A DNA stretch of 64,000 nt from Tragulus kanchil (taxonomy: Eukaryota > Chordata > Mammalia > Artiodactyla > Tragulidae). Of this stretch, positions 23,531 through 36,505 are shown piece after piece. The notes under the pieces are model-generated. The model ran no database searches. It was not told the DNA's origin and saw nothing but the letters and a program-made list of their open reading frames with translations. A program made the position numbers and the translations under genes. How positions within the stretch are numbered: the first letter of the stretch is position 1; the number at the start of each line of letters is the position of its first letter. The stretch is taken from positions 15,765,471-15,829,470 of the forward strand of contig JAIOJX010000027.1 of the NCBI GenBank assembly GCA_022376925.1. The letters are read 5' to 3'.

Positions 23531-25488
23531 TATGGGGTGATGAATTATGTCTTACATGGTAAATTGAAATGATGGAATTTTGTAAGTATAGTAACATAAA
23601 CAATTTAATCTCTAAAATAAAATTAATACTTGAAAGTCTTATAGAAATTGTATGTGATTATAGGGTACAAGTAAAGAATGTATTATATGCAGAAATAAGT
23701 GAATGTAAAAAGCCAGTGGTAATTAGGAGCTACTTGAATGCTAAGGAAAGTAGAAAAATGTCTTGTAAATATAGAGATGCTAATTATATTTTAAATACAG
23801 AATGTGAATTTTTTAAAAGTGTTTTTCAGTTTCAGAACACAGTTCTTAAGTATTTTCCTTTTGAAAAAGAAAATACTAATTATTAATAGATATTCAAGCT
23901 TTAGTCTGGAGAAACATTGATTTTCTGGAATCACATGTGTGTCTCTCTGCTGAACCTGATGTCCTTCTGCCCCATGAGCTCTCCTGTCCCTCTCACGAGC
24001 CCTGCTGGCGTCGCCTCTGGTCACTGGAAGGATCCGAGCTTCCGGAGTGTGTCTCCAGGAGGTGCCGTCTTCGTGGACGTCCCTCTCTGGTCCCTCCCGT
24101 GTGCCCTCCTCCCACCTCTTGGTTCTCGTGTTCTTGTCAACTTTCTATCTGTCTACTTTAACCTGAATATTCGTGTATATTTGTATAACTGCCTCCAACT
24201 GTTTCTAGAATGGCACATGAATAGATGGATAAATAAAAAAGTCCATTTGAAAAAAAGAATTAAAATATTAATCCTACTGCTTTACTATTTTGCCGGTTTT
24301 CCATAGTTTTCTAACTTGGATTTTCCTACGCTTAAATGCATAGTGATGTTTTGATGTGTGTAGTCACCCTTTAGAAGGATGATCTTAGGTCTGCCAGCCA
24401 AGGTTTTTTACCCAGTACGCTTTAAATGCCCCTAGTGATGTTTATTTTTAATGGCTATGTGATACTCCATATTATAGAATTATCCCCAGTTAATTTAACA
24501 TATACCTATTGTTGGGTATTGTGGTTGGGTATTATGGTTGAGTTTTCACTAAAATAAATAACTCTAGGAAGAATATCCTCATATTTCTATCTTTATATGT
24601 TTTCTCAATATTTGTATGGGGTGATGAATTATGTCTTACATGGTAAATTGAAATGATGGAATTTTGTAAGTATAGTAACATAAACAATTTAATCTCTAAA
24701 ATAAAATTAATACTTGAAAGTCTTATAGAAATTGTATGTGATTATAGGGTACAAGTAAAGAATGTATTATATGCAGAAATAAGTGAATGTAAAAAGCCAG
24801 TGGTAATTAGGAGCTACTTGAATGCTAAGGAAAGTAGAAAAATGTCTTGTAAATATAGAGATGCTAATTATATTTTAAATACAGAATGTGAATTTTTTAA
24901 AAGTGTTTTTCAGTTTCAGAACACAGTTCTTAAGTATTTTCCTTTTGAAAAAGAAAATACTAATTATTAATAGATATTCAAGCTTTAGTCTGGAGAAACA
25001 TTGATTTTCTGGAATCACATGTGTGTCTCTCTGCTGAACCTGATGTCCTTCTGCCCCATGAGCTCTCCTGTCCCTCTCACGAGCCCTGCTGGCGTCGCCT
25101 CTGGTCACTGGAAGGATCCGAGCTTCCGGAGTGTGTCTCCAGGAGGTGCCGTCTTCGTGGACGTCCCTCTCTGGTCCCTCCCGTGTGCCCTCCTCCCACC
25201 TCTTGGTTCTCGTGTTCTTGTCAACTTTCTATCTGTCTACTTTAACCTGAATATTCGTGTATATTTGTATAACTGCCTCCAACTGTTTCTAGAATGGCAC
25301 ATGAATAGATGGATAAATAAAAAAGTCCATTTGAAAAAAAGAATTAAAATATTAATCCTACTGCTTTACTATTTTGCCGGTTTTCCATAGTTTTCTAACT
25401 TGGATTTTCCCCTACGCTTAAATGCATAGTGATGTTTTGATGTGTGTAGTCACCCTTTAGAAGGATGATCTTAGGTCTGCCAGCCAAA
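23358..25488. repeat. Tandem duplication 8 (period 1,084)
   Basis: About 23358-24408 recurs at 24441-25488. The 32 bases between (24409-24440) look like a degraded version of the sequence preceding 23358. Single-base changes occur near the ends (TTTTCCTACGC versus TTTTCCCCTACGC). Confidence 0.94.
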
Positions 25489-25981
25489 GTCGCTTTTGTT
25501 AGCCATGTACCTGTGGGCGTGAGGATAGCAGCTTTCCCTGTAGGGAATTCAGCAGACGCCTGCACATCCACGCTGGACAGCCCCAAGGTGACTTGTGTGT
25601 GTTCTCATCCAAAAATGCTTTGGTTGTTACTGGGTGGTGGTGTAAAAAGAGGCAGTAGTGGTGTTCAAGTTATGTTTAAAATTGAATAAAAATATTAAAT
25701 AGTAATATTTATTTTCATAACAACTGATGGCTCTTCAAGGTAATCACTGATAAAAATTGAACATGCACTGTTCGTGTGTGGCCGAGCCCTTCACTACTCA
25801 CCTGGACCTGTCACAGAACTGGCTGTACCCAACACACATGGTCTCGGTGTAGAAGTTAATATGTGTTCTCTTCAGAAGTTTCTAGGAATATCTCATTTTA
25901 AAAATACAAATAATATGCTAGATCACACTCTTACATATTGTTTCATTTTGCTTTTTAAATTCAAACATATATTCTGATGAT

Positions 25982-26239
25982 TTTTTTTTTTGACCACTTC
26001 TGTTGATCTTTCATCTGTTTATCTTTCTTCTTTGGCCTGTGTGGGCCTCTCATCGCAGTGGCCTCTCTTGCTGCAGAGCACCGGTTATGTGCACATGCCC
26101 TCCAGAGCTCTGGCTCGGTAGTTGGGCACATCGGTCCAGCCGCTCCGCGGCACGTGGGATCTTCCCAGGCCAGGGGTCGTACTGGCACCCTTTGCACTGC
26201 AAGGCGGTGTCCTTACCACTGGACCACCAGGGAAGCCCC
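25982..26239 (-). mobile_element. CHR-type SINE
   Basis: Minus-strand element with head GGGCTTCCCTGGTGGTCCAG and tail toward a T run at 25981. The flanks ATGATTTTT on both sides suggest a target duplication. Confidence 0.8.
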
Positions 26240-27035
26240 TGTCCTCATGATTTTTCTGTCAGCAGCATGGTGGCATCTGCTGTATAGTGGCTCTGCGCTT
26301 GTTTTCCTGACGGCCCGCGTTTTGTTGCTGGAGGTTCCTCCTGAGGGGTGTAGCTTGTGAAGAGTGTTTGGCTACAACAAGCGGTGTTTCGAGAATATCC
26401 CTGTGTACAGCTGTATGTGTTTCATGTTTATTCTTAGACCATAAATCCTGTGAAATCTAACTGCTCCGTAACAGGGTTGCACGTTTAAATTTTGTATTGA
26501 TACTGACAGGTTGCCCTTGACATGATGTTGCGTCTGCCTTGGGCTGAAGCATAGGCGAGAGTCGCAAGTGCCGGCCGGGGACACGAGCATTCCTTAAGAG
26601 GAGGCGTGCTGCAGCGTGCGACCTGCGTATGCCTTACTAAACTGTTAGAACAGAAGGTCAGGTCTGCTTATACTTACGCCAGTAGTGTATGAAAATGTCT
26701 GTTTTCCCATTTAATCAGCAACACTGAGTTATAAACATTTTTGATTATCTGTGAAACAAAAAAATAGTATCTTGTTTTAATATTTATATTTTTTAAGTGA
26801 GAACGAACATATTTTTGTTAATTGTCTTTTTTAATTTCACTTTCGTGAGCTGTCTTTTATTATACCTTTCCATATTTTCGTAGAATTGTTTGTCTTCATT
26901 GTAATTCCTCAGAGCAGTTTATACAAGTGCAGGTCTTTCTCATATATCTTACAGGTATTTTTCTCTGGATATCTTTTGATTTATTTTTTTTTAATATATA
27001 GAAGCTTTCTCTTCAGTAGGTGGATGTATCAGTCT
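26240..27035. other. Intron, nothing recognised
   Basis: Single-copy A/T-rich intron between a SINE and duplication 9; no exon found. Confidence 0.5.
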
Positions 27036-29255
27036 TTTCTCTATGGCTTTTGGTTTTTGTGTTGTGTAGAGAACACTTTCTTATTCCAAGATTATGAAAA
27101 AATTAATTCATATTTTTGTCACTTAAAATTTCATCTTTTTATTTAAGCTTAAGTCTATTTCATAGGGTTTTACTGAGTAGTGATAATAATCTACGTTAGT
27201 CAGTTCTTAATGTTATAAAATCAAAATTCAGGAGGTTGAATGCTTAAGTTAAAGAATGCAGCAAGTGTAGGGAGAATTGAGTGGCATGGCGTTCTCTACA
27301 GATTACAGAGTTTGTTTGCATTTAATAAATGATTTAATTTTGTTGATGCTTGGGAGAGTCCTGAAATATTTAACTAGCCTTTGGAAAGTAAGCTTTATAA
27401 AGCACAACTTCTGTTTTAAGTTTATAATTGTGTGGAAGATACCTTAGGTGTTAAAGGAGCAGTGCGTGTTCACAGTCTCACTTGACTAGAGTTGAAGAAT
27501 TGCGAGGGGCTCAGTCATGTCGGACTCTCCGCGACCCGCGGACGAGCCGTGGCATTCTCCGGGCAAGGACGTTGGGGCGGGCAGCCTCTCCCCGCTCCGG
27601 AGGGTCTTCCCCGCCCAGGGGTCGAGCCCAGCTCTCCAGGCTGTGGGCGGAGTCTCTACCATCTGAGCTGCCAGGGAGGCCCAGGGGTCCTGGAGGGGTC
27701 GCCGGTCTCTTCTCCGGGGGTCTTTCTGACCCAGGAGTGGAACGGGGGTCTCCTGCGTTGCGGGCAGGCTCTGTACTGGCTGTAGTGGTCTGCTTTTGGT
27801 TGGTAAAAGCACGCGTATAACTTAAGATTGGAAGTTTCGTTCAGTTTATTTGGCATCATGGGAAGACGCGTCAGTGACCGAAGTCCTTGGTTTCAGCCTC
27901 AGCCTGCCCCCAGCAGGTGTGCGTGGACTTGTTGGCCTTTGTGATTGCTGACACATTTCCTGTGATAGCCACACCACAGGACTGTGTGACCTTGAGCGCC
28001 ATCAAGCAGTCGGCCTCTTTATTTTTTTTTTTAGTATTCTTAGAAAAGATTTCTGACATACACTGAGACATTTGGAAACCCGTTGTCAGTGGAAATGAAA
28101 GAAGAGAATGTAAGAGAGGTGATCAGTTTTCAGAGCAGCCATCGTTTTCTCTATGGCTTTTGGTTTTTGTGTTGTGTAGAGAACACTTTCTTATTCCAAG
28201 ATTATGAAAAAATTAATTCATATTTTTGTCACTTAAAATTTCATCTTTTTATTTAAGCTTAAGTCTATTTCATAGGGTTTTACTGAGTAGTGATAATAAT
28301 CTACGTTAGTCAGTTCTTAATGTTATAAAATCAAAATTCAGGAGGTTGAATGCTTAAGTTAAAGAATGCAGCAAGTGTAGGGAGAATTGAGTGGCATGGC
28401 GTTCTCTACAGATTACAGAGTTTGTTTGCATTTAATAAATGATTTAATTTTGTTGATGCTTGGGAGAGTCCTGAAATATTTAACTAGCCTTTGGAAAGTA
28501 AGCTTTATAAAGCACAACTTCTGTTTTAAGTTTATAATTGTGTGGAAGATACCTTAGGTGTTAAAGGAGCAGTGCGTGTTCACAGTCTCACTTGACTAGA
28601 GTTGAAGAATTGCGAGGGGCTCAGTCATGTCGGACTCTCCGCGACCCGCGGACGAGCCGTGGCATTCTCCGGGCAAGGACGTTGGGGCGGGCAGCCTCTC
28701 CCCGCTCCGGAGGGTCTTCCCCGCCCAGGGGTCGAGCCCAGCTCTCCAGGCTGTGGGCGGAGTCTCTACCATCTGAGCTGCCAGGGAGGCCCAGGGGTCC
28801 TGGAGGGTCGCCGGTCTCTTCTCCGGGGGTCTTTCTGACCCAGGAGTGGAACGGGGGTCTCCTGCGTTGCGGGCAGGCTCTGTACTGGCTGTAGTGGTCT
28901 GCTTTTGGTTGGTAAAAGCACGCGTATAACTTAAGATTGGAAGTTTCGTTCAGTTTATTTGGCATCATGGGAAGACGCGTCAGTGACCGAAGTCCTTGGT
29001 TTCAGCCTCAGCCTGCCCCCAGCAGGTGTGCGTGGACTTGTTGGCCTTTGTGATTGCTGACACATTTCCTGTGATAGCCACACCACAGGACTGTGTGACC
29101 TTGAGCGCCATCAAGCAGTCGGCCTCTTTATTTTTTTTTTTAGTATTCTTAGAAAAGATTTCTGACATACACTGAGACATTTGGAAACCCGTTGTCAGTG
29201 GAAATGAAAGAAGAGAATGTAAGAGAGGTGATCAGTTTTCAGAGCAGCCATCGTT
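27036..29255. repeat. Tandem duplication 9 (period about 1,110)
   Basis: 27036-28145 recurs at 28146-29255, abutting at GTTTTCTCTATGG. One base of a G run differs inside (GAGGGGTCG versus GAGGGTCG). It contains Bov-tA sequence. Confidence 0.95.
27493..27783 (-). mobile_element. Bov-tA SINE, apparently composite; copy at 28603-28893
   Basis: BovB-like tail (CAGTCATGTCGGACTCTCCG) then a tRNA-like head (GGGGTCGAGCCCAGCTC ... CCAGGGAGGCC), followed by a second tRNA-like segment (GTCTCCTGCGTTGCGGGCAGG). CpG-rich for this family. Confidence 0.7.
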
Positions 29256-31347
29256 TTCAGAGAACAGATGGTGGAAATTGCCCTTTTTGTGAAAGAATAT
29301 ACAGCATTTCCTTGGAACTTCACCTCCACTCAGAGTGAATGTTCCCACTCATTGCCTAAAAGGGTGTATTGCTTCTTTCTTACACGTAATGCTAATTAGG
29401 CATTTTTTGTTTTGCATATCTCCTACTTAAATGTAGAATTTAAATAAATCCAAAATGACAAAATCTACAGTCATTGACATAATAAATGAATTTAAGTTTT
29501 AAAATGTTTCTTATGAATAGAGCATTCCGATAATTTCAGTCTTAAGAGGTGGTAAATAATTACCCGAAGGAGAACCATCATGAGTCACATGCAGCCAAGG
29601 GTTAGCTCAGGACCGGGATGCGGCCGCTTGCTCTCCACTGCCCCGTCCCGCCGGGCCACTCCCCTGTCCTGCCAGGCCCATTTGCCCCGTCCTGTCAGGC
29701 CCACTCCTCTGTCCTGCAGGGTCTACTCCCCCGTCCTGCAGGGTCCACCTCCCCCGTCCCGCTGGGCCCACTCCCCCGTCCTGCAGGGTCCACCTCCCCC
29801 GTCCCACCAGGCCCACCTCCCCAGTCCCGCTGGGTCCACTCCCCTGTCCTGCCAGGCCCATCTGCCCCGTCCTGTCAGGCCCACTCCCCTGTCCTGCAGG
29901 GTCCACCTCCCCAGTCCCGCCGGGTCCACCTCCCCAGTCCTGTGGGGTCCATCTCCCCTGCAGTAGCTGCCACCTTGGCATCTCTGATCATTTCCCTCCT
30001 TTACCACCAAAACCTGTGTTGTTAAGAATGAAAATATTTCTGTTTAGTGAATTTTGAACTTCATGTAAATAGAGCTAAACTCCACACACGTGTTTTGCTC
30101 CATAGTATGTGGGTGACATTTGTGTTATGCATTTAGCTGTAGCTGGCTTCATTTGCATTGCTTTCTGTTAAATGAATCGGCCACATTTTGTTGCCATTTG
30201 TGATTGCTGACACATTTCCTGTGATAGCCACACCACAGGACTGTGTGACCTTGAGCGCCATCAAGCAGTCGGCCTCTTTATTTTTTTTTTTAGTATTCTT
30301 AGAAAAGATTTCTGACATACACTGAGACATTTGGAAACCCGTTGTCAGTGGAAATGAAAGAAGAGAATGTAAGAGAGGTGATCAGTTTTCAGAGCAGCCA
30401 TCGTTTTCAGAGAACAGATGGTGGAAATTGCCCTTTTTGTGAAAGAATATACAGCATTTCCTTGGAACTTCACCTCCACTCAGAGTGAATGTTCCCACTC
30501 ATTGCCTAAAAGGGTGTATTGCTTCTTTCTTACACGTAATGCTAATTAGGCATTTTTTGTTTTGCATATCTCCTACTTAAATGTAGAATTTAAATAAATC
30601 CAAAATGACAAAATCTACAGTCATTGACATAATAAATGAATTTAAGTTTTAAAATGTTTCTTATGAATAGAGCATTCCGATAATTTCAGTCTTAAGAGGT
30701 GGTAAATAATTACCCGAAGGAGAACCATCATGAGTCACATGCAGCCAAGGGTTAGCTCAGGACCGGGATGCGGCCGCTTGCTCTCCACTGCCCCGTCCCG
30801 CCGGGCCACTCCCCTGTCCTGCCAGGCCCATTTGCCCCGTCCTGTCAGGCCCACTCCTCTGTCCTGCAGGGTCTACTCCCCCGTCCTGCAGGGTCCACCT
30901 CCCCCGTCCCGCTGGGCCCCCCCCCCCGTCCTGCAGGGTCCACCTCCCCCGTCCCACCAGGCCCACCTCCCCAGTCCCGCTGGGTCCACTCCCCTGTCCT
31001 GCCAGGCCCATCTGCCCCGTCCTGTCAGGCCCACTCCCCTGTCCTGCAGGGTCCACCTCCCCAGTCCCGCCGGGTCCACCTCCCCAGTCCTGTGGGGTCC
31101 ATCTCCCCTGCAGTAGCTGCCACCTTGGCATCTCTGATCATTTCCCTCCTTTACCACCAAAACCTGTGTTGTTAAGAATGAAAATATTTCTGTTTAGTGA
31201 ATTTTGAACTTCATGTAAATAGAGCTAAACTCCACACACGTGTTTTGCTCCATAGTATGTGGGTGACATTTGTGTTATGCATTTAGCTGTAGCTGGCTTC
31301 ATTTGCATTGCTTTCTGTTAAATGAATCGGCCACACTTTGTTGCCAT
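29048..31347. repeat. Tandem duplication 10 (period 1,150)
   Basis: 29048-30197 recurs at 30198-31347. It overlaps duplication 9, so about 200 bases are present three times. It contains the GC-rich minisatellite; one unit in the right copy is smeared into a C run. Confidence 0.95.
29640..29965. repeat. GC-rich minisatellite, 22-23 base unit, about 14 units; copy at 30790-31115
   Basis: Units alternate between forms like ACTCCCCTGTCCTGCAGGGTCC and ACCTCCCCAGTCCCGCTGGGT, with higher-order alternation. Because units are of mixed length, all frames stay open in places, giving proline-rich artefactual ORFs on both strands. Confidence 0.9.
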
Positions 31348-31454
31348 TTTGTGGACGACTCTATTCTGATTTTTGACTTTTACAAACATCAGCCCTATGA
31401 ACAATCTTGTACGTGTCTCCAGACACACATGTACAAGAGTTTGTCTGGGGCAGA

Positions 31455-31690
31455 AGTTCTTAGAGTGCGGACCATGAACTCTTTGGTCCCCAAGACCCCT
31501 CCATGACGTTTATGAGGTCAAAATTATTTTTGCAGTGATTTAAAGAAATTTTTAAACTGCATCAACATTGGCATTGATGTTGCGAAGACTGTGGGTTAAA
31601 ACTATATCCTGACCAACGTCAAGGCCGTGGCACCTGGTCGCACAGCTAGGCATGTTCTTTATCGCTGCATGCTCCCAGGGCTCAAGTGCA
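31455..31690. mobile_element. Probable ancient hAT (Zaphod-like) DNA transposon relic; copy at 32558-32794
   Basis: TTAGAGTGCGGACCATGAAC, GGTCCCCAAGACCCCTCC, GAGGTCAAAATTATTTTTGC and a later GTCAAGGCCGTGGCACC block match, in order, my recollection of an old placental hAT-family repeat. Coding capacity is lost. Confidence 0.45.
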
Positions 31691-31759
31691 TTGGATACGT
31701 GCATGTGCTGGGCCTTTGATAGCCCACTCCACAGGAGCCAGGACTCTAGCGTGTTGGAT

Positions 31760-31995
31760 GCGTACGTGGGAATGTTTTACAGCGTTGTTTGAAGTGGAGA
31801 AAGACTGAAAATAAAGTGAATGTGCGTTGAGAAGAATGGTTGAACAAATTTTGTTTTCTTCTTAATAAGGGATACTTGGTAACTATTTAAAAAATTAATA
31901 AAAACTGTATCGAGTGTTTTCAGAGGAATTTCCATGAGATACTGTCAGAGAGAAAAGCAATGTGTAGAAAATATGTGCTTTTGTGTGTGAAACAT
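31760..31995 (+). mobile_element. L1-like 3' fragment; copy at 32864-33099
   Basis: TTTACAGCGTTGTTTGAAG, then GACTGAAAATAAAGTGAATG and GGTTGAACAAATTTTG read as a diverged L1 ORF2 end. Confidence 0.45.
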
Positions 31996-33763
31996 GATAA
32001 AAAGTTGCACGCTGCTGAGGTTGTAGCAGTTTGGGGGAGAGAATCTGTTCAGCCCTCCTGCGGCAGGGCGGGCCTGGGGCGTGGGCGTGGCCGCTGCCGC
32101 GTCTGGGAGAGCCGGCTGGTGGGCAGCCTCTCCGTCCTCAGCTCGCAGCTTCAGCCTCTGCGGGGCCCGTAGCTCATCCTCGAGAAGGGGCAGAGGATGG
32201 AGGAAATCCACTTTGGTAGCTGCCACCTTGGCATCTCTGATCATTCCCCTCCTTTACCACCAAAACCGGTTTTGTGAAGAATGAAAATATTTCTGTTTAG
32301 TGAATTTTGAACTTCATGTAAATAGAGCTAAACTCCACACACGTGTTTTGCTCCATAGTATGTGGGTGACATTTGTGTTATGCATTTAGCTGTAGCTGGC
32401 TTCATTTGCATTGCTTTCTGTTAAATGAATCGGCCACACTTTGTTGCCATTTTGTGGACGACTCTATTCTGATTTTTGACTTTTACAAACATCAGCCCTA
32501 TGAACAATCTTGTACGTGTCTCCAGACACACATGTACAAGAGTTTGTCTGGGGCAGAAGTTCTTAGAGTGCGGACCATGAACTCTTTGGTCCCCAAGACC
32601 CCTCCATGACGCTTTATGAGGTCAAAATTATTTTTGCAGTGATTTAAAGAAATTTTTAAACTGCATCAACATTGGCATTGATGTTGCGAAGACTGTGGGT
32701 TAAAACTATATCCTGACCAACGTCAAGGCCGTGGCACCTGGTCGCACAGCTAGGCATGTTCTTTATCGCTGCATGCTCCCAGGGCTCAAGTGCATTGGAT
32801 ACGTGCATGTGCTGGGCCTTTGATAGCCCACTCCACAGGAGCCAGGACTCTAGCGTGTTGGATGCGTACGTGGGAATGTTTTACAGCGTTGTTTGAAGTG
32901 GAGAAAGACTGAAAATAAAGTGAATGTGCGTTGAGAAGAATGGTTGAACAAATTTTGTTTTCTTCTTAATAAGGGATACTTGGTAACTATTTAAAAAATT
33001 AATAAAAACTGTATCGAGTGTTTTCAGAGGAATTTCCATGAGATACTGTCAGAGAGAAAAGCAATGTGTAGAAAATATGTGCTTTTGTGTGTGAAACATG
33101 ATAAAAAGTTGCACGCTGCTGAGGTTGTAGCAGTTTGGGGGAGAGAATCTGTTCAGCCCTCCTGCGGCAGGGCGGGCCTGGGGGCGTGGGGGCGTGGCCC
33201 GCTGCCGCGTCTGGGAGAGCCGGCTGGTGGGCAGCCTCTCCGTCCTCAGCTCGCAGCTTCAGCCTCTGCGTCGGAGGCCTCGGTAGCTCATCCTCGAGAA
33301 GGGGGCAGAGGATGGAGGGAAATCCACTTCTGAAGAAATAACTCCATGTCGTTGCCTGCCTCACCTTGGCCCTGTCAGCCCCGTTGGCCACACTGAAGTG
33401 GGGAGGGGCGCTCCGGGAGGAACTGTCAGGGACCCTCCAACCTGTGCCACACAATACCAAGTGGATTTAGCAAAATACCAGTGACTGACGGGGGAGTGGA
33501 GCGGCCTAGGGCTTGCTGATGACTTTGTGTTCAGTAGTTGCACTTTCGCTTGTCAAGTGTTCAGAAGACTTTTAGTCAGCATGGGGGTCATCACAGAGTG
33601 CACCCAGCGCGCGGGTGTGTGGTGTGATTACTGCACTGGTGGCTGGAAGGTTAAAGTGGAAAATCATGCTCTCTTTCATATAGGAAATTATTTGAATGTA
33701 ACAGTGTACTTTTGCCAAAGGGAAAAGTAAATTAATAACACCTTTAAAATACTTTCTTTGAAG

Positions 33764-33850
33764 TTGGACATGAAAACAAAACTGATGGAAGCCAAGTATC
33801 ATGAAGAGAAACTTAAACTTCAGCAGAAACACGATGCTGACGTGCAGAAG
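33764..33850 (+). CDS. CEP112: CEP112 exon (LDMKTKLMEAKYHEEK...), coiled coil begins
   Basis: The acceptor TTTCTTTGAAG and donor GTAGGGGGT bound 87 bases, 29 residues from LDMKTKLMEAK to HDADVQK, phase 0 at both ends. Heptad-like spacing of hydrophobic residues with abundant K and E marks the start of the long coiled coil. It follows the exon at 22265 after an intron of about 11.4 kb as assembled (at least 4.4 kb of that is duplicate sequence). A CHR-type SINE with perfect target duplications sits just downstream at about 33934. Confidence 0.92.
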
Positions 33851-33933
33851 GTAGGGGGTGTCCAGTGTATTACTTTATTAGTAGTGAGTATTCTCAGTAT
33901 TCTAGGTCTCGTGACCATCCATCCACTTATTAT

Positions 33934-34257
33934 TTTTTTTTTTTAAAGATTTATTTATTTATTTACTTTGGGCGGGGGTCGGGTTGGGGAGGGAGGGGAG
34001 TGGGCAGGCCACTTCCACTGGTCCTTCATTTCTCTATTTTCATCCATCTTTGTTCTTTGGCTCCTGTGGGCCTCCCATCGCGGTGGCCTCTCTTGTTGCA
34101 GAGCACCGGCTCTGGGCGCATGCGCTCCAGCTCCGTGACTGGACACATCAGTCCAGCCGCTCCGCGGCACATGGGATCTTCCCAGGCCAGGGCTTGAACC
34201 GGCGCCCCTTGCACTGCAAGGCGGTGTCCTTACCCACTGGGCCACCAGGGGAAGCCC
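33934..34257 (-). mobile_element. CHR-type SINE, full length with target-site duplication
   Basis: Minus-strand element next to a CEP112 exon. A perfect 19-base target duplication, CCATCCATCCACTTATTAT, lies at 33915-33933 and 34258-34276. GC-rich 3' segment and (TAAA)n tail as at 6957. Confidence 0.88.
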
Positions 34258-34276
34258 CCATCCATCCACTTATTAT

Positions 34277-36505
34277 ATTTATGTGCTTATGAGGGTCTCA
34301 CTTATAATTATGCTAAATTAATATCCTAGCAGAAGTTGATCATTAAACTTCATTTGCTAAACAAATGTATTTTTGTAAATCCTTGTAGTTTACACGGTTT
34401 TTAGTTCTCCTGTATCTGTTTTTTCTCACAGTCTTTCACCTTCTGTCCTCCTTTTCATTAGGGCTGAAATAAAACATAAGCTGTAAATACTAGAATTTGC
34501 TTTGGTCCAATATTCTTTCAGTTTTCTGGCAATCAAAGTTTCCTTTTTAACTTAAAAAAAATGTTGGGCTTAGGTCTCTTTGGTGTAGACTGTGCAGTGT
34601 GATGCTAATGTCAGCTTTCTTTCAGTGACTTGTTGGGGGTTATGCCTTCCAGTATTGCAATTTTTTCTTTCAAGTATAATTTTTCTTCTTAGAAAAAGAA
34701 GAAAAATTTTTCTTCTGGGCATAGCAGAAGTCATCAGTCTATAGTTATTATACATTATAAATTGTATGTCTTAGTGTTGGTTTTCAGAATGTAATGATAT
34801 ATAATGTATAATTTTAATATATAATATATGAATTTTTAACTCATGAGAATTGATCCAAGTAGAACCTTGGCATCGCCTGTTTCAGAATTAAGCCTGTGAT
34901 TCTGCGTCACAGAGTGAAGTGACAGAGCTGGAGGCAGGAGCTGCCCCAGCGCGTCGTGTTCCCTGGCTTTCTTTTTTGCCTTACCCCTGCTTGCTTAAAG
35001 CTGAAAATATACTAGTGTTCAGTCAGGTGTGTATGTGGCTCACCTTCCTGCAAAGCAACAAGAAGGAAACCACTGATTGAAAATTAGAAAAACTATTGAG
35101 CCCCTTTCCTTCTCTTTCCTCTTATCCATTCAGGTTTTAAACACATTTATTACCTTATGCTCTTACTAGAATTTTACCCAAGTATAAATGGTTAGAGAAA
35201 AACAGTTCTCTATCATAAATACATTAGGGATTCAGTAACATAATTTCAATATAGCATTATATATGTCGAAATTGAAAAAAATCATGGTAACAGACTTTGA
35301 AATAGTCTTTTTGGTATGTCCATTGCAAAACTGTATTCTAAGGAAAACATTTAATAATGGAATCCTTTCCAGAAATTTCTCTTTTAAAATAAATTCTGAG
35401 TGAAAAAGAGAGCAGTGCAACTACTTTGAAATGCCAGGTAAAACATAAATAAGCCCTGAGCTCACGTCCGATTTGGAACGTTTGCTCATCAGTTGCTGCG
35501 TGCGTGGCTTTTTCTGCACGTTAGGGACCAGGAAGGAATGAAGCTGAGAGTGTTTCCTCTTGGCTCACGGCCTGTCCCTCTTTTGCTTCTGCACGGACAC
35601 TGGGATCAGACCGGCTCCTTTTCCTACTTATCAGTCGTTCTTAGCAGTGGGACCAAAACAGTAAAAGTTAAAGTGAGATGCTGGTAATATAAGAAAAGTT
35701 GCATAGACACTGATGATAACGTTTTTTTGGAATACTGAACTTGGCTGTCTAGGAAATACATCTCAACCGTAGGAAAAGTGTATATTCATAGTTCTGCCTC
35801 AGTTTGGTTTTCTGTTTTCCCCTTGGGTAGACTTTTTTTTCCTGCTTGCTAACTTTCCTAGACTTGTTTTTTTCTCTAGTTTTTCTTTTTTGAGTGAGAA
35901 TGTATTTAGAAGGTTTTAGTCATCCATTTAAAAACTTCTGACAGTATACATTCATGATTTAAAATATTCATGCAATTTTGGACATATTTTGAGCTGATGT
36001 GTTTGATTACCAATAGCAGAACTGAATATAAAAGAAGCCTGCTACATTTCCTGTTCCCATGTGTCTAGGCGTTCTTGTCGCTGTGTGTGACAGTGACAGG
36101 AGGACCCTGTGGAGAGCCGGGGTGGCTGTCTGCAGGGCTCCATGTCCCGCGCTGAGGGTGTGCCATGTCAGTGCCTCGGGTTTCTGGTGGCTTCTCTCTG
36201 CTGCGCTGTGACAGCTTAATCTCTAAATGATATTTCAGAGAATCAACTAATTTATTTACAGTCTTCTTAGGAGTTGGTACGTGAAAATTCAAAACAGATA
36301 ATGTATTTCTTTCAGTAATCAATTATTATAATGTAGTTAATGTTTGTCAGTGCACTAAAGTGTAATTTTTACATCTTTTTTGGGAAGCCACTTATGGAAT
36401 TAATTAGCTGAAATAGACATAGAAAAATATTATGCTCTTTTTAAAAAATGGTGTTCCGTACATAAAACAGTATAGTATACTAAAATATTTTAAATTCATT
36501 TGCAG
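34277..36505. other. Intron, no gene; contains a perfect hairpin
   Basis: A/T-rich single-copy intron. At 34678-34708 two 13-base arms (AATTTTTCTTCTT and its complement) flank a 5-base loop. Nothing else recognised. Confidence 0.55.

Larger units (their letters stand above)
31112..33320. repeat. Tandem duplication 11 (period 1,104)
   Basis: 31112-32213 recurs at 32214-33320. It overlaps duplication 10. The last ~150 bases of the left copy have numerous small deletions in G or C runs relative to the right copy. Confidence 0.95.

Noticed and set aside
29640..29965. CRISPR-like array
   Set aside because: Units are contiguous with no unique spacers, and the context is mammalian intron.
29580..30025. 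Proline-rich ORFs on both strands as a repeat protein
   Set aside because: They come entirely from the 22-23 base minisatellite; open frames in both directions are a by-product of the unit.
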